Source: Paenibacillus sp. 1_12
GTDB taxonomy: Bacteria; Bacillota; Bacilli; Paenibacillales; NBRC-103111
Length of the DNA stretch: 64,000 bases
Assembly: GCF_900114475.1 (NCBI RefSeq)
Contig: NZ_FOTE01000001.1
Coordinates: 124,001 to 188,000, forward strand
Direction: 5' to 3'
Below are positions 26,248 through 33,727 of this stretch, in pieces. The translations under genes were made by a program, and so were the position numbers. Each line of letters starts with the position of its first letter. Within the stretch, counting starts at the first letter, position 1. The notes beneath the pieces are model-generated. The model had not been told where the DNA came from. It saw only the letters and a list, made by a program, of their open reading frames with translations, and did no database searches.

Positions 26248-28023
26248 TTATCTGACCAGCCAAGGGGAATTCGTTGAGGCTTTACTCGTTTTTTGTGTTG
26301 ATCTGCGGTTTCTTTGTGCCGGTTTAGCGGCTTTTGTGGAGATCGAAGCCTTTTTTCGACTGTTGGTTGTGTTTTGTACAGTCAATTTTTTTTCTTCCGA
26401 TGCATCTGCATTAGTAGAGATTTCAGCTTTTGCTTTTGCTTCAGCTTCACTTTGCTGTCTGAGCAGCTGCTCGAGTTCATACCTGCTGTTGCAGCCGCAA
26501 TCATGCATGCCTGCTCCATATGGAGACCAACCGTACGGCTGTACCATATGAGCCGGGTGCATAGACATCGGATACACGGAACCCGGGTATGCTGAGTTTG
26601 CAGCCATTGGTTCATAGCCCTGAGTATAGACTGGCATTTCTCCGTACGATACAGGGGATTGAGCAGTTGGCCAAGTCCCGTATGGCATTGGAGCATTCGG
26701 CATTTGCGCATTTGGCATTTGCGCATTCGGCATTTGTGCATTTGGCATTTGTGCATTTGGCATTTGAGAAATCGGCATCGCGTATGGATATGGCATGGCT
26801 TGGGTGTGCATCACTGGCCCACCGCAGCCGCAGCCACAATCACCGATAGATTGCTGCGGCTGTTGGTAAAAGGGATAATTAGGCATGCCGCCAAATGAAG
26901 CTTCAGCAGGCATGGAAGCCCCATAAGGTGATTCCGCAAACGGAGAAAGCATAGGCTCCGACCACATCGAATGCTGTGGTGCATTCATGTAGTCATGAGT
27001 AAACACTTCTGCTGCAGGCTCCTGATATTGCTGGAACAAGTTCATATCATGATGGGAATGCCCCCACATCTGTGCTTGTGTGCCATGTTCGAAGCCTTGA
27101 TTATTGTCATGCCATGGATAAGTGTTCATAGATTCTATGGGCATCATAGGTGGTGCATATTGATTTTCAGGCTGCAGGAATTGTGGTTGTTCTTGCTGCA
27201 TCGGCTTCATAGGAGGTGTATACGATTCTGGCTGCAGATATTGTGGCTGCTCTTGCGGCATCGGCTTCATCGGTGGTGTATACGATTCTGGCTGCAGGTA
27301 TTGTGGTTGTTCTTGCTGCATCGGCTTCATCGGTGGTGTGTACGATTCTGGTTGTAGATATTGTGGCTGCTCTTGCTGCATCGGCTTCATAGGTGGTGTA
27401 TACGACTCTGGCTGTAGGTATTCCGGATAGGGTGCTGCAGGTTTTAATGGCTTTTGAAACTCGATATTAGGGATCGGTTCTGGCATCGGAATCACCTTAC
27501 TTGGCTGCACAGCTTCCTGGGGCTTCTCAGCTATTGGTGCAGGCGCAACCGCTATCGGAGCCGGGGCAGGTAATGGAACAGGAATAGGAGCCGTATTTGG
27601 CTTGTTAATGGGAGCGGTATTTGGTTTGTTATAATGGTGTTCAGCATGGTGCGGATGGTCATTTTGGTGCTGATGGGATTCATGATGCAGCTTTACTTTC
27701 GGAATGTACACAACCTCACCCGTCATCAAAATATTCGGATTTTTCAGCTGCGGATTTGCGGTTATCAACATTTGCAAGGGAACATTCCATGATTTCCCAA
27801 GCTTCCACAGGGTATCCCCTTGAACTACCACATGCTTATGCAAATAGTCGGTTGGCGGAATGACCGGCATCGGCGCATTTGGGATTTTCACCTTCATTCC
27901 CACATCAATCACATTCGGGTCCGTAATTTGCGGATTGTTCGCAATCAGCTTGTCGAGATCTACATTGTACTTGTTGGCGATTTCGTAGAGCGTGTCGCCT
28001 TTCTTCACCATATGAATTTTCAC
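26248..28023 (-). CDS. safA: SafA-like LysM spore-coat morphogenetic protein
   Basis: Two N-terminal LysM domains (about 2-47, KIHMVKKGDTLYEIANKYNVD, and 63-110, HVVVQGDTLWKLGKSWNV) that would bind cortex peptidoglycan. Then a long Pro/Gln/Met/Tyr-rich low-complexity tail with two runs of tandem repeats, Cys-rich patches (DCGCGCGG, HDCGCNS) and a basic C terminus. B. subtilis SafA, which starts inner-coat assembly, has the same LysM-plus-disordered plan and lies in the same neighbourhood. 591 residues, longer than the 387 of B. subtilis; tail not alignable by eye. GTG start with AAGGAGG eight bases upstream. The LysM part is certain; safA orthology rests on layout and synteny. Confidence 0.8.
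   Translation of the reverse strand: MKIHMVKKGDTLYEIANKYNVDLDKLIANNPQITDPNVIDVGMKVKIPNAPMPVIPPTDYLHKHVVVQGDTLWKLGKSWNVPLQMLITANPQLKNPNILMTGEVVYIPKVKLHHESHQHQNDHPHHAEHHYNKPNTAPINKPNTAPIPVPLPAPAPIAVAPAPIAEKPQEAVQPSKVIPMPEPIPNIEFQKPLKPAAPYPEYLQPESYTPPMKPMQQEQPQYLQPESYTPPMKPMQQEQPQYLQPESYTPPMKPMPQEQPQYLQPESYTPPMKPMQQEQPQFLQPENQYAPPMMPIESMNTYPWHDNNQGFEHGTQAQMWGHSHHDMNLFQQYQEPAAEVFTHDYMNAPQHSMWSEPMLSPFAESPYGASMPAEASFGGMPNYPFYQQPQQSIGDCGCGCGGPVMHTQAMPYPYAMPISQMPNAQMPNAQMPNAQMPNAQMPNAPMPYGTWPTAQSPVSYGEMPVYTQGYEPMAANSAYPGSVYPMSMHPAHMVQPYGWSPYGAGMHDCGCNSRYELEQLLRQQSEAEAKAKAEISTNADASEEKKLTVQNTTNSRKKASISTKAAKPAQRNRRSTQKTSKASTNSPWLVR
26691..26767 (-). repeat. 15 bp tandem repeat coding QMPNA units in safA
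   Basis: About five to six consecutive 15-base units (plus-strand GCATTTGGCATTTGC and variants) encode NAQMPNAQMPNAQMP-type pentapeptides. Unit copies differ by only single silent changes, so slippage is recent or ongoing. Confidence 0.85.
27180..27420 (-). repeat. 60 bp tandem repeat coding YLQPESYTPPMKPMQQEQPQ units in safA
   Basis: Four near-identical 60-base units plus a degenerate fifth (QFLQPENQYAPPMMP). The units are in frame and differ mainly at third positions, with one Gln-to-Pro change. Confidence 0.9.
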
Positions 28024-28214
28024 TTCACAAACCTCCTTGGCATTATCCTAATATCCACCTGCACGTGCCAAAACAAAATGACCTTACAGTTTATGCACCA
28101 AAGTAGGCATTTGACCATCATTACTGGAAAAAAACTAATATTAAACGTAAGAAAAACAGAGAGGTTGTCTCCCTTACCTACAGAAGCTTAGCTCTCAGCG
28201 CGTTGCTGGATAAT

Positions 28215-28259
28215 ACAAAAAGCCCCCTTTCTCCGCTTTATCAGCGGAAACAGGAGGCT
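28215..28259 (-). terminator. intrinsic terminator of the pheB-hom-thrB-pheA-ilvE operon
   Basis: Minus-strand AGCCTCCTGTTTCCGCT / AAGCGGAGAAAGGGGGCT stem with a short GATA loop, followed by TTTTGT. It lies 14 bases past the ilvE stop. Confidence 0.8.
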
Positions 28260-28272
28260 ATTGCAAGACCAA

Positions 28273-29151
28273 TTATTCGTATACTTTGACACCATCAATA
28301 TCAACGAGCTTGCGGAATTCCTTAAGCAGATGTGTAGTAATAGGGCCTGCTTTGCCTTCACCTATGGTTCTGGCATCCACCTCGCGAACCGCAATAACCT
28401 CTGCAGCAGTTCCGGTAAAGAACACCTCATCAGCCACATAAACATCATGCAGGGTGAATGGCTCTTCTTTTACCTTGTAGCCCAGCTTCTCACAAATTTC
28501 GATAATCGCAGCGCGCGTAATGCCTTCAAGAGCACCACAGTAGCAAGGAGGCGTGAAAACAACCCCTCTTTTGATGATGAAAATATTGTCGGACGAGCCC
28601 TCAGCTACATAGCCTTGGGAGTTCAGCATAATCGCCTCGCCTACGCCAGCCAGATTAGCTTGAATTTTAACCAGAATATTGTTCAGGTAGTTCAGTGATT
28701 TGATTTTTGGATTCAACGCATCCGGCACATTGCGGCGTGTGGAAACTGAAACGGTTTTCAAACCATTCACATAAGCCTCTTCCGGGTAAATCGACAGCTG
28801 CTCTACGATAATAATTATATTCGCCTTCGGTGAACGGCGCGGGTCTAATCCAAGATCGCCGGGACCACGGGAAACAACAAGACGGATGTATCCGTTTTGC
28901 AGCTCGTTTTTGCGAATTGTTTCGATCAGCACCTGCTGCATTTCTTCTTGAGGAAGCGGGATGTCAAGCATGATGGATTTAGCCGAATCATACAAGCGGT
29001 CTAAATGCTCTTTGCATTTGAAAATATTTCCGTTGTAGATCCGAATCCCTTCAAAGATACCGTCTCCGTACAAAAATCCATGATCATATACCGAAACTGT
29101 TGCATCTTCCTTGCTCACATACTTGCCGTTTAAATAAATAACTTGTGCCAT
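28273..29151 (-). CDS. ilvE: branched-chain-amino-acid aminotransferase
   Basis: PLP-dependent class IV aminotransferase for the last step of Ile, Val and Leu synthesis. 292 residues with YDHGFLYGDGIFEGIRIYNG, the Schiff-base Lys in KIKSLNYLNNILVK (about 159), EGSSDNIFIIK and DEVFFTGTAAEV. No D-amino-acid-transaminase or ADC-lyase signature dominates; the context of amino-acid genes supports IlvE. Follows pheA by eight bases; RBS GGAGGTGT. Last gene of the operon. Confidence 0.92.
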   Translation of the reverse strand: MAQVIYLNGKYVSKEDATVSVYDHGFLYGDGIFEGIRIYNGNIFKCKEHLDRLYDSAKSIMLDIPLPQEEMQQVLIETIRKNELQNGYIRLVVSRGPGDLGLDPRRSPKANIIIIVEQLSIYPEEAYVNGLKTVSVSTRRNVPDALNPKIKSLNYLNNILVKIQANLAGVGEAIMLNSQGYVAEGSSDNIFIIKRGVVFTPPCYCGALEGITRAAIIEICEKLGYKVKEEPFTLHDVYVADEVFFTGTAAEVIAVREVDARTIGEGKAGPITTHLLKEFRKLVDIDGVKVYE

Positions 29152-29159
29152 ACTAACAA

Positions 29160-30038
29160 TTACACCTCCGAGTGTGTAGGTTTATAAGAATAGGTGGGAT
29201 AACAACCCAATATGCGAACCTGACAGCCTATCGCTTCAATTTCCTGAAGGGCTGACGGGAGCAATACCGAATCAAGCGTTGCATCAATATCAATATAGAA
29301 ATAATAATTGCCAAGCTTCTTCTTCGTCGGTCTGGATTCGATCTTGGACAAGTTGATTCTGCGCCAGGCAAAGGCTGAAAGCACCTGATGCAAAGCCCCC
29401 GGATAATCCTCCGGCAGCGTGACGAGAATTGTCGTTTTGTGAGACCTGTAGTTATCCTTCAGCTCAATCGGAGCTTGTCCGACCAAAACGAATCGTGTAA
29501 AGTTGTTCTGGTGATCCTGAACATCCTGTGCCCATATCTGGAGTCCGTATAGTGCGCCTGCTGATCGGGGAGCAAGTGCTGCTACCTCCGGATTTCCAAG
29601 CTCTTGCACGAGTCTTGCGGCTTCTCCGTTGCTGCTGACCTGTTCCAGTTCCACATGAGGCAAATACTGCCGTAAAAACTTGCGGCATTGGGTTAATGTC
29701 ACACCATGCGAGACGATTTTCTTCAAGCTGCTGCAGCTTGTTTCCAACGTTTCACCGGGAGCCTGCCAAGCCATTAACTGTATCGAGATCGGGTAAATCC
29801 ATTCGGCCTGCATGGGCAGATTCACCTCGTGCACCAGCCAATCCAGATGAAGGCTGACCGAACCGTCAAACGTGTTCTCGATCGGAATGACACTATAATC
29901 CGTTATTCCGTTTACCGTTGACATAAAAACATCGTCAATCAGCTTGCAATGCACGTATTCACAATCAGCGCTGTCCAGGAAATGGCGCGCCGATTCCTCG
30001 GTATATGTACCGGGACCCAAAAGTGCAATTCGCTTCAT
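29160..30038 (-). CDS. pheA: prephenate dehydratase
   Basis: Converts prephenate to phenylpyruvate in phenylalanine synthesis. 292 residues: PDT domain with LGPGTYTEESARHFL, the VIPIENTFDGSVSLHLDWL site, and SNGEAARLV...AALAPRSAGALYGL, then an ACT domain (about 199-275) with ALHQVLSAFAWRRINLSKIESRP, the ESRP motif of the Phe-binding allosteric site. The catalytic Thr-Arg-Phe appears as NFTRFVLV. Its start overlaps thrB by four bases. Confidence 0.97.
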   Translation of the reverse strand: MKRIALLGPGTYTEESARHFLDSADCEYVHCKLIDDVFMSTVNGITDYSVIPIENTFDGSVSLHLDWLVHEVNLPMQAEWIYPISIQLMAWQAPGETLETSCSSLKKIVSHGVTLTQCRKFLRQYLPHVELEQVSSNGEAARLVQELGNPEVAALAPRSAGALYGLQIWAQDVQDHQNNFTRFVLVGQAPIELKDNYRSHKTTILVTLPEDYPGALHQVLSAFAWRRINLSKIESRPTKKKLGNYYFYIDIDATLDSVLLPSALQEIEAIGCQVRILGCYPTYSYKPTHSEV

Positions 30039-31009
30039 GTGCGAACGTCTCCTTTGATGTTTTCAAATAATGTACACCCTTCATCAAAGTGTGTCAACAC
30101 CTGAACACCTTGCCTTGCAGGGTTCAGCCACATCAAGGTGGCTTCGATCCCTTCACTGCGCAGCGTGCCCTGCAGGAACTGCTCCAGCTCCGCTTTGCGG
30201 GAGCTGCTGCGATCAACGAGCGTGAGCATCGTCGGACCTGCGCCGCTTAAAGCAACGCCAAGGGCGCCGTGGTTCGTCGCCTCGGCGAGGATGTGCGCGA
30301 GCCCTGGTACAAGCGGGGCTCGGTAAGGCTGATGCAGCGCGTCTTTCATCGCGCGCGGGATCATGTCCAGCCGCCCGGTACAGAGGGCGGCTACGAGCAC
30401 GGACGAATGGCCGACGTTGAAAACGGCATTCGTCAAGCTCTGCTCGCGCGGCAGGACGTGACGCGCTTTCTCTGTAGACAGCTGGAAGTGTGGAATCGCC
30501 ACCAGCACTTCCAGCTGCTCATTCGGCTCGACGCGGATATATTCCGCGCGCTCGCCGTCCCAGAAGGCGACAACGAGACCGCCGAACAGCGAAGCGCCGA
30601 CATTGTCAGGATGATGCTCCAGTGCTGTCGACATCTGGAACAAGGTGTCGTCAGACAAGGGACTCCCAATCAGCGCATTGGCGCATGCCAGAGCCCCTAC
30701 AATAGCAGCTGCACTGCTGCCAAGCCCACGTGTTAGTGGAATATCGCTATACATCGAAATTTCCAATTCAGGGTGCGTGACTCCAGCTTTGTCGAACACC
30801 ATCTGCGCTACTTTATAAATCAGGTTCGATTTATCTGTGGGAATTCCCTCCATCCCACTCCCGATCAGATGGATGCTGGTTTGTGCCGCTGTGCTCATTT
30901 CTATCCACGCATATAGATCAAGCGCCATACCAAGCGTGTCGAATCCAGGGCCCAGATTCGCCGTACTTCCCGGCACTTTTACGCGTACCTTGCCGCTATT
31001 CATACCCAT
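30035..31009 (-). CDS. thrB: homoserine kinase
   Basis: GHMP kinase phosphorylating homoserine for threonine synthesis. Begins KVRVKVPGSTANLGPGFDTLG, with the ATP loop PLTRGLGSSAAAIVGA and C-terminal GVALSGAGPTMLTL. The open frame reaches back to 31063, inside the inverted repeat at 31037-31063, but ATG 31009 has AAAAAGGAG seven bases upstream and gives 324 residues beginning MGMNSGKVRV. The segment around 30200-30650 is noticeably more GC-rich than its neighbours, which creates long antisense frames there. Confidence 0.96.
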   Translation of the reverse strand: MGMNSGKVRVKVPGSTANLGPGFDTLGMALDLYAWIEMSTAAQTSIHLIGSGMEGIPTDKSNLIYKVAQMVFDKAGVTHPELEISMYSDIPLTRGLGSSAAAIVGALACANALIGSPLSDDTLFQMSTALEHHPDNVGASLFGGLVVAFWDGERAEYIRVEPNEQLEVLVAIPHFQLSTEKARHVLPREQSLTNAVFNVGHSSVLVAALCTGRLDMIPRAMKDALHQPYRAPLVPGLAHILAEATNHGALGVALSGAGPTMLTLVDRSSSRKAELEQFLQGTLRSEGIEATLMWLNPARQGVQVLTHFDEGCTLFENIKGDVRT

Positions 31010-31036
31010 CGTACGACTCCTTTTTCTGTTATAGAG

Positions 31037-31063
31037 GTGTTCAAAAAAGGACTTTTTGAACAC
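31037..31063. repeat. short inverted repeat between hom and thrB (repeat family B, reduced form)
   Basis: 11 bp arms GTGTTCAAAAA (31037-31047) and TTTTTGAACAC (31053-31063) with a 5-base AGGAC spacer. GTTCAAAAA and GGACTTTTTGAAC are shared with the element at 19746-19794, as if the interior of that element had been deleted. Lies 24 bases past the hom stop. Confidence 0.6.
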
Positions 31064-31086
31064 GCACTATTAGCAATTTCTTGATG

Positions 31087-32373
31087 TTAGCCTTCCACCC
31101 GATAAACACTCTTGATCGAGTGAACCACGTTCATGCCTTCGAACTGCTTTAACACTTTTTTCATTGCCGCTTGATTTGCATCATGAGTAATTATGATAAT
31201 TTCCGCTTTGGGATTCGTTTGATTTGGATGCTGCAGTACCGACTCAAGGCTTACTTCATGCTCGGCGAACACTTGCGTAATTTGAGCAAGCACACCCGCT
31301 TTATCCTCAACGTGAAGCAAAATGAAGTTCTTGGAAGCAATCTGCTCATCGGTTTTCAGCTTCTTTTCCTTATATGGAGCAAAAGCTCGCTGACCATTAA
31401 TGCCCAGCTTCAAATTGCGTACAACCGCCACGAGATCCGCAACAATGGATGTAGCTGTTGGCATACCGCCCGCTCCAGGACCATAGAACATCGTTTCCCC
31501 TACGGCCTCACCATGCACATACACAGCATTGAAAACTCCATTCACCGAAGCCAAAGGATGCGATTTCTTCACCATGGTCGGCTGTACACTGATGCTGATA
31601 CAATCGTCTTGACGCTCAGCAATTCCAAGCAGCTTCACCTCATAACCCAAACGTTTTCCGTAAGCAATGTCTTCCTTGGTTACTTGACTGATGCCGCGAA
31701 CCTTAACATCACTTAAAGATACATTCGCATGGAATCCGAGTGTGGCAAGAATGGTCATTTTACGTGCTGCATCAAATCCTTCTACATCCGAAGTTGGGTC
31801 AGACTCAGCATAGCCCAAATCCTGTGCTTCCTTCAGAACATCATCATAAGCGGCGCCTTCCTGACTCATCTTCGACATGATGTAGTTGGTTGTACCGTTG
31901 ACGATTCCCATAATCTTCGTAATACGATCGGAAGAAAAGCCCTCAACCAATGTCCGAATAATCGGAATACCGCCTGCAACACTGGCTTCGTACAAGACGT
32001 CACAGCCTTTTTCAGCCGCTTTGGCCAAAATCTCCTGTCCATGCAGCGCCATTAAATCCTTGTTGGCTGTAACGACATGCTTGCCTCTGTCCAACGCTTC
32101 AAGAATATAACCTTTGGCCAGCTCAATACCGCCCATAACCTCAATCACAATATCAATTTCCGGATCTTCAATAACATCACGCGGATTTTCCGTCATTACA
32201 TCTGGACTGACATCAATGTCACGCTGCTTGCTTTTATCCTGAACCAATATTTTGGAAATCTCAATGGAGGCACCGGTTTGGCTCAGCAAATCCTGTTGGT
32301 GCCCCTTAATGATCCGGACGACACCTGTTCCTACAGTCCCAAGACCGAGTAATCCTACTTTAATTGCTTTCAT
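31087..32373 (-). CDS. hom: homoserine dehydrogenase
   Basis: NAD(P)H-dependent reduction of aspartate semialdehyde to homoserine. 428 residues: Rossmann GLLGLGTVGTGVVRII (7-22), HVVTANKDLMALHG, the catalytic region GGIPIIRTLVEG, GIVNGTTNYIMSKM, and DPTSDVEGFDAARK, then a C-terminal ACT domain (about 349-425) for threonine feedback. Follows pheB by 44 bases. Confidence 0.98.
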   Translation of the reverse strand: MKAIKVGLLGLGTVGTGVVRIIKGHQQDLLSQTGASIEISKILVQDKSKQRDIDVSPDVMTENPRDVIEDPEIDIVIEVMGGIELAKGYILEALDRGKHVVTANKDLMALHGQEILAKAAEKGCDVLYEASVAGGIPIIRTLVEGFSSDRITKIMGIVNGTTNYIMSKMSQEGAAYDDVLKEAQDLGYAESDPTSDVEGFDAARKMTILATLGFHANVSLSDVKVRGISQVTKEDIAYGKRLGYEVKLLGIAERQDDCISISVQPTMVKKSHPLASVNGVFNAVYVHGEAVGETMFYGPGAGGMPTATSIVADLVAVVRNLKLGINGQRAFAPYKEKKLKTDEQIASKNFILLHVEDKAGVLAQITQVFAEHEVSLESVLQHPNQTNPKAEIIIITHDANQAAMKKVLKQFEGMNVVHSIKSVYRVEG

Positions 32374-32417
32374 TATGATTTCCTCCTTATATTTGCAAAC
32401 GATCCTTCAGCTCTTAT

Positions 32418-32909
32418 CTACCCCTGTCCAACCAAAGCAGCACGACTCACGCCATCCTGCGCTCTCAGCATCTCCAGCACAAAAGTCACATTTTCTTCCA
32501 TCAATGAGGTTTCCACTGAAATGACCACATTGGCAATCCCCTGCAGTGGAATCGTTTGATGTATCGTTAGCACGTTACCCTCAAGTCCTGCAATCATCGC
32601 AAGCACTTTGGACAAAATGCCTGAACGATGCTCAAGATCCATTGAAATGGTAACGATTCGTTCCCGATCCAGCTTGCTTAGCGGAAATATTCCGTCCTTA
32701 TACTTATAAAAGGCACTTCTGCTTAGTTCGACCTGTTCGACAGCCTCATGAATCGTTCTTACATGCCCACGAGCCAATAGCTCCTTGGCTTGCACGGTTT
32801 TAAGCAAGGCCTCAGGCAAAATATCTTCCCTGACCAAATAATACCGATCATGCTCATTTGGCTTTGTGTCACCCTTTTTTTTATCCGTCAGCGTAAAAAT
32901 CCTCTCCAA
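32418..32909 (-). CDS. pheB: PheB-type ACT domain protein
   Basis: Small regulator-like protein of the PheB/UPF0735 family: YYLVREDILPEALLKTVQAK, LSRSAFYKYKDGIFP (helix-turn-helix-like), and a C-terminal ACT domain LEHRSGILSKVLAMIAGLEGNVLTI. Ligand unknown; its place at the head of an aromatic/threonine/branched-chain operon suggests amino-acid sensing. The start is unclear. The frame opens at TTG 32909, but there is no RBS before it, while GGAGAGG (32908-32902) lies nine bases before an in-frame CTG at 32891; ATT 32900 is also possible. No ATG or GTG fits. Confidence 0.85.
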   Translation of the reverse strand: MERIFTLTDKKKGDTKPNEHDRYYLVREDILPEALLKTVQAKELLARGHVRTIHEAVEQVELSRSAFYKYKDGIFPLSKLDRERIVTISMDLEHRSGILSKVLAMIAGLEGNVLTIHQTIPLQGIANVVISVETSLMEENVTFVLEMLRAQDGVSRAALVGQG

Positions 32910-32936
32910 AAAGACGAATGTTTCTACCTAGTGGAC

Positions 32937-32965
32937 ATTATATCGAAAACAACGGTTGGAGGCAA
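32937..32965 (-). promoter_or_regulatory. sigma-A promoter of the pheB-ilvE operon
   Basis: Minus-strand TTGCCT (32965-32960), 17-base spacer, perfect TATAAT (32942-32937). Transcription would start near 32930, about 20 bases before TTG 32909 and 40 before CTG 32891. No T-box or attenuator is visible in this short leader. Confidence 0.7.
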
Positions 32966-33110
32966 TAGGCTTTTGCAAATAGCCAGTCATTTTCATAAAG
33001 TTTCCACATCTGTCGCCTTCCTAATCAAGTGTATTCATGGTAAAGTTGGTAAAATCAATAAACAAGCATGACGCTGCGAACACTTATATATCTAATAAAG
33101 GAGCAAATCG

Positions 33111-33614
33111 ATGATTCGTGCACGTTTAATGGCAACCGCCATGTTGTTTCATGACAACGATCTTTTGATGATGAAAAGGTCTCCGACACGTACGTTAAAT
33201 CCAGGAATGTGGGCAGCCGTAGGCGGCCATCTCGATCCGGGAGAGATTGGTTCCCCACGCAACGCCTGCTTACGTGAAGTATTCGAAGAAACAGGTTTTC
33301 ATGAAGAGGAGATTATCGGTTTAAAGCTGCAGTACATTTTGATCCGGCTCAATCAGCAGGAAGTTCGGCAGCAATTTATTTACACGGCTCGTACGACCCG
33401 ACGAGATGTTATTCAGACTGAGGAAGGCGTTCTGCACTGGATTCCGCGTGAGCAGGTGCTTGATCGTGAAATTCCGTTTATTTTCCACCGTCTGCTTGAG
33501 CATTATTTCGAACACGGCTCTGTTGATCATATCTGGGTCGGCACCGCTGGTTTCGATCACCACTCCACGCCTGAAGTACATTGGACAGCCTTGGTTGATC
33601 CCGAGATGAATTGA
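33111..33614 (+). CDS. Nudix hydrolase with a lengthened Nudix box
   Basis: Hydrolyses a nucleoside diphosphate linked to another group; substrate not predictable. 167 residues start MIRARLMATAMLFHDNDLLM. The Nudix box is G39-x5-E45 then R55-E56-V-F-E59-E60-T-G-F, leaving nine rather than the canonical seven residues between E45 and R55 (see findings). All metal-binding Glu residues are present. ATG with AAAGGAG upstream. Single gene, ending at a bidirectional terminator shared with the nitrate transporter. Confidence 0.9.
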   Translation: MIRARLMATAMLFHDNDLLMMKRSPTRTLNPGMWAAVGGHLDPGEIGSPRNACLREVFEETGFHEEEIIGLKLQYILIRLNQQEVRQQFIYTARTTRRDVIQTEEGVLHWIPREQVLDREIPFIFHRLLEHYFEHGSVDHIWVGTAGFDHHSTPEVHWTALVDPEMN

Positions 33615-33654
33615 GCTTCCCGTTTCTAATAAAGGCGGCAGCTTTAATAAACAG

Positions 33655-33693
33655 CAAAAAACCGTATGGACGTAAGGTCCATTCGGTTTTTTT
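33655..33693. terminator. bidirectional terminator between the Nudix and nitrate-transporter genes
   Basis: AAAAAACCGTATGGAC and GTCCATTCGGTTTTTT arms (with one G-U and one mismatch) around a short loop, A-run on the left and T-run on the right, between convergent genes. Confidence 0.8.
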
Positions 33694-33727
33694 GTTGAGA
33701 ATCTTTAAGATTTATCTTGATAATCCT

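Noticed and set aside
26589-27357. Several plus-strand frames over the safA repeats (His/Leu/Arg-rich)
   Set aside because: They are shadows of the repetitive minus-strand coding sequence, as their periodicity equals that of safA.
30138-30736. Overlapping plus-strand frames within thrB and a GC-rich patch
   Set aside because: The frames arise from GC-rich codons of thrB, which aligns fully with homoserine kinase; no sign of a separate gene.
30039-32930. T-box or other attenuator for the amino-acid operon
   Set aside because: The leader from the pheB promoter is only 20-40 bases and lacks the T-box sequence; internal gaps are too short, apart from the small dyad at 31037-31063.
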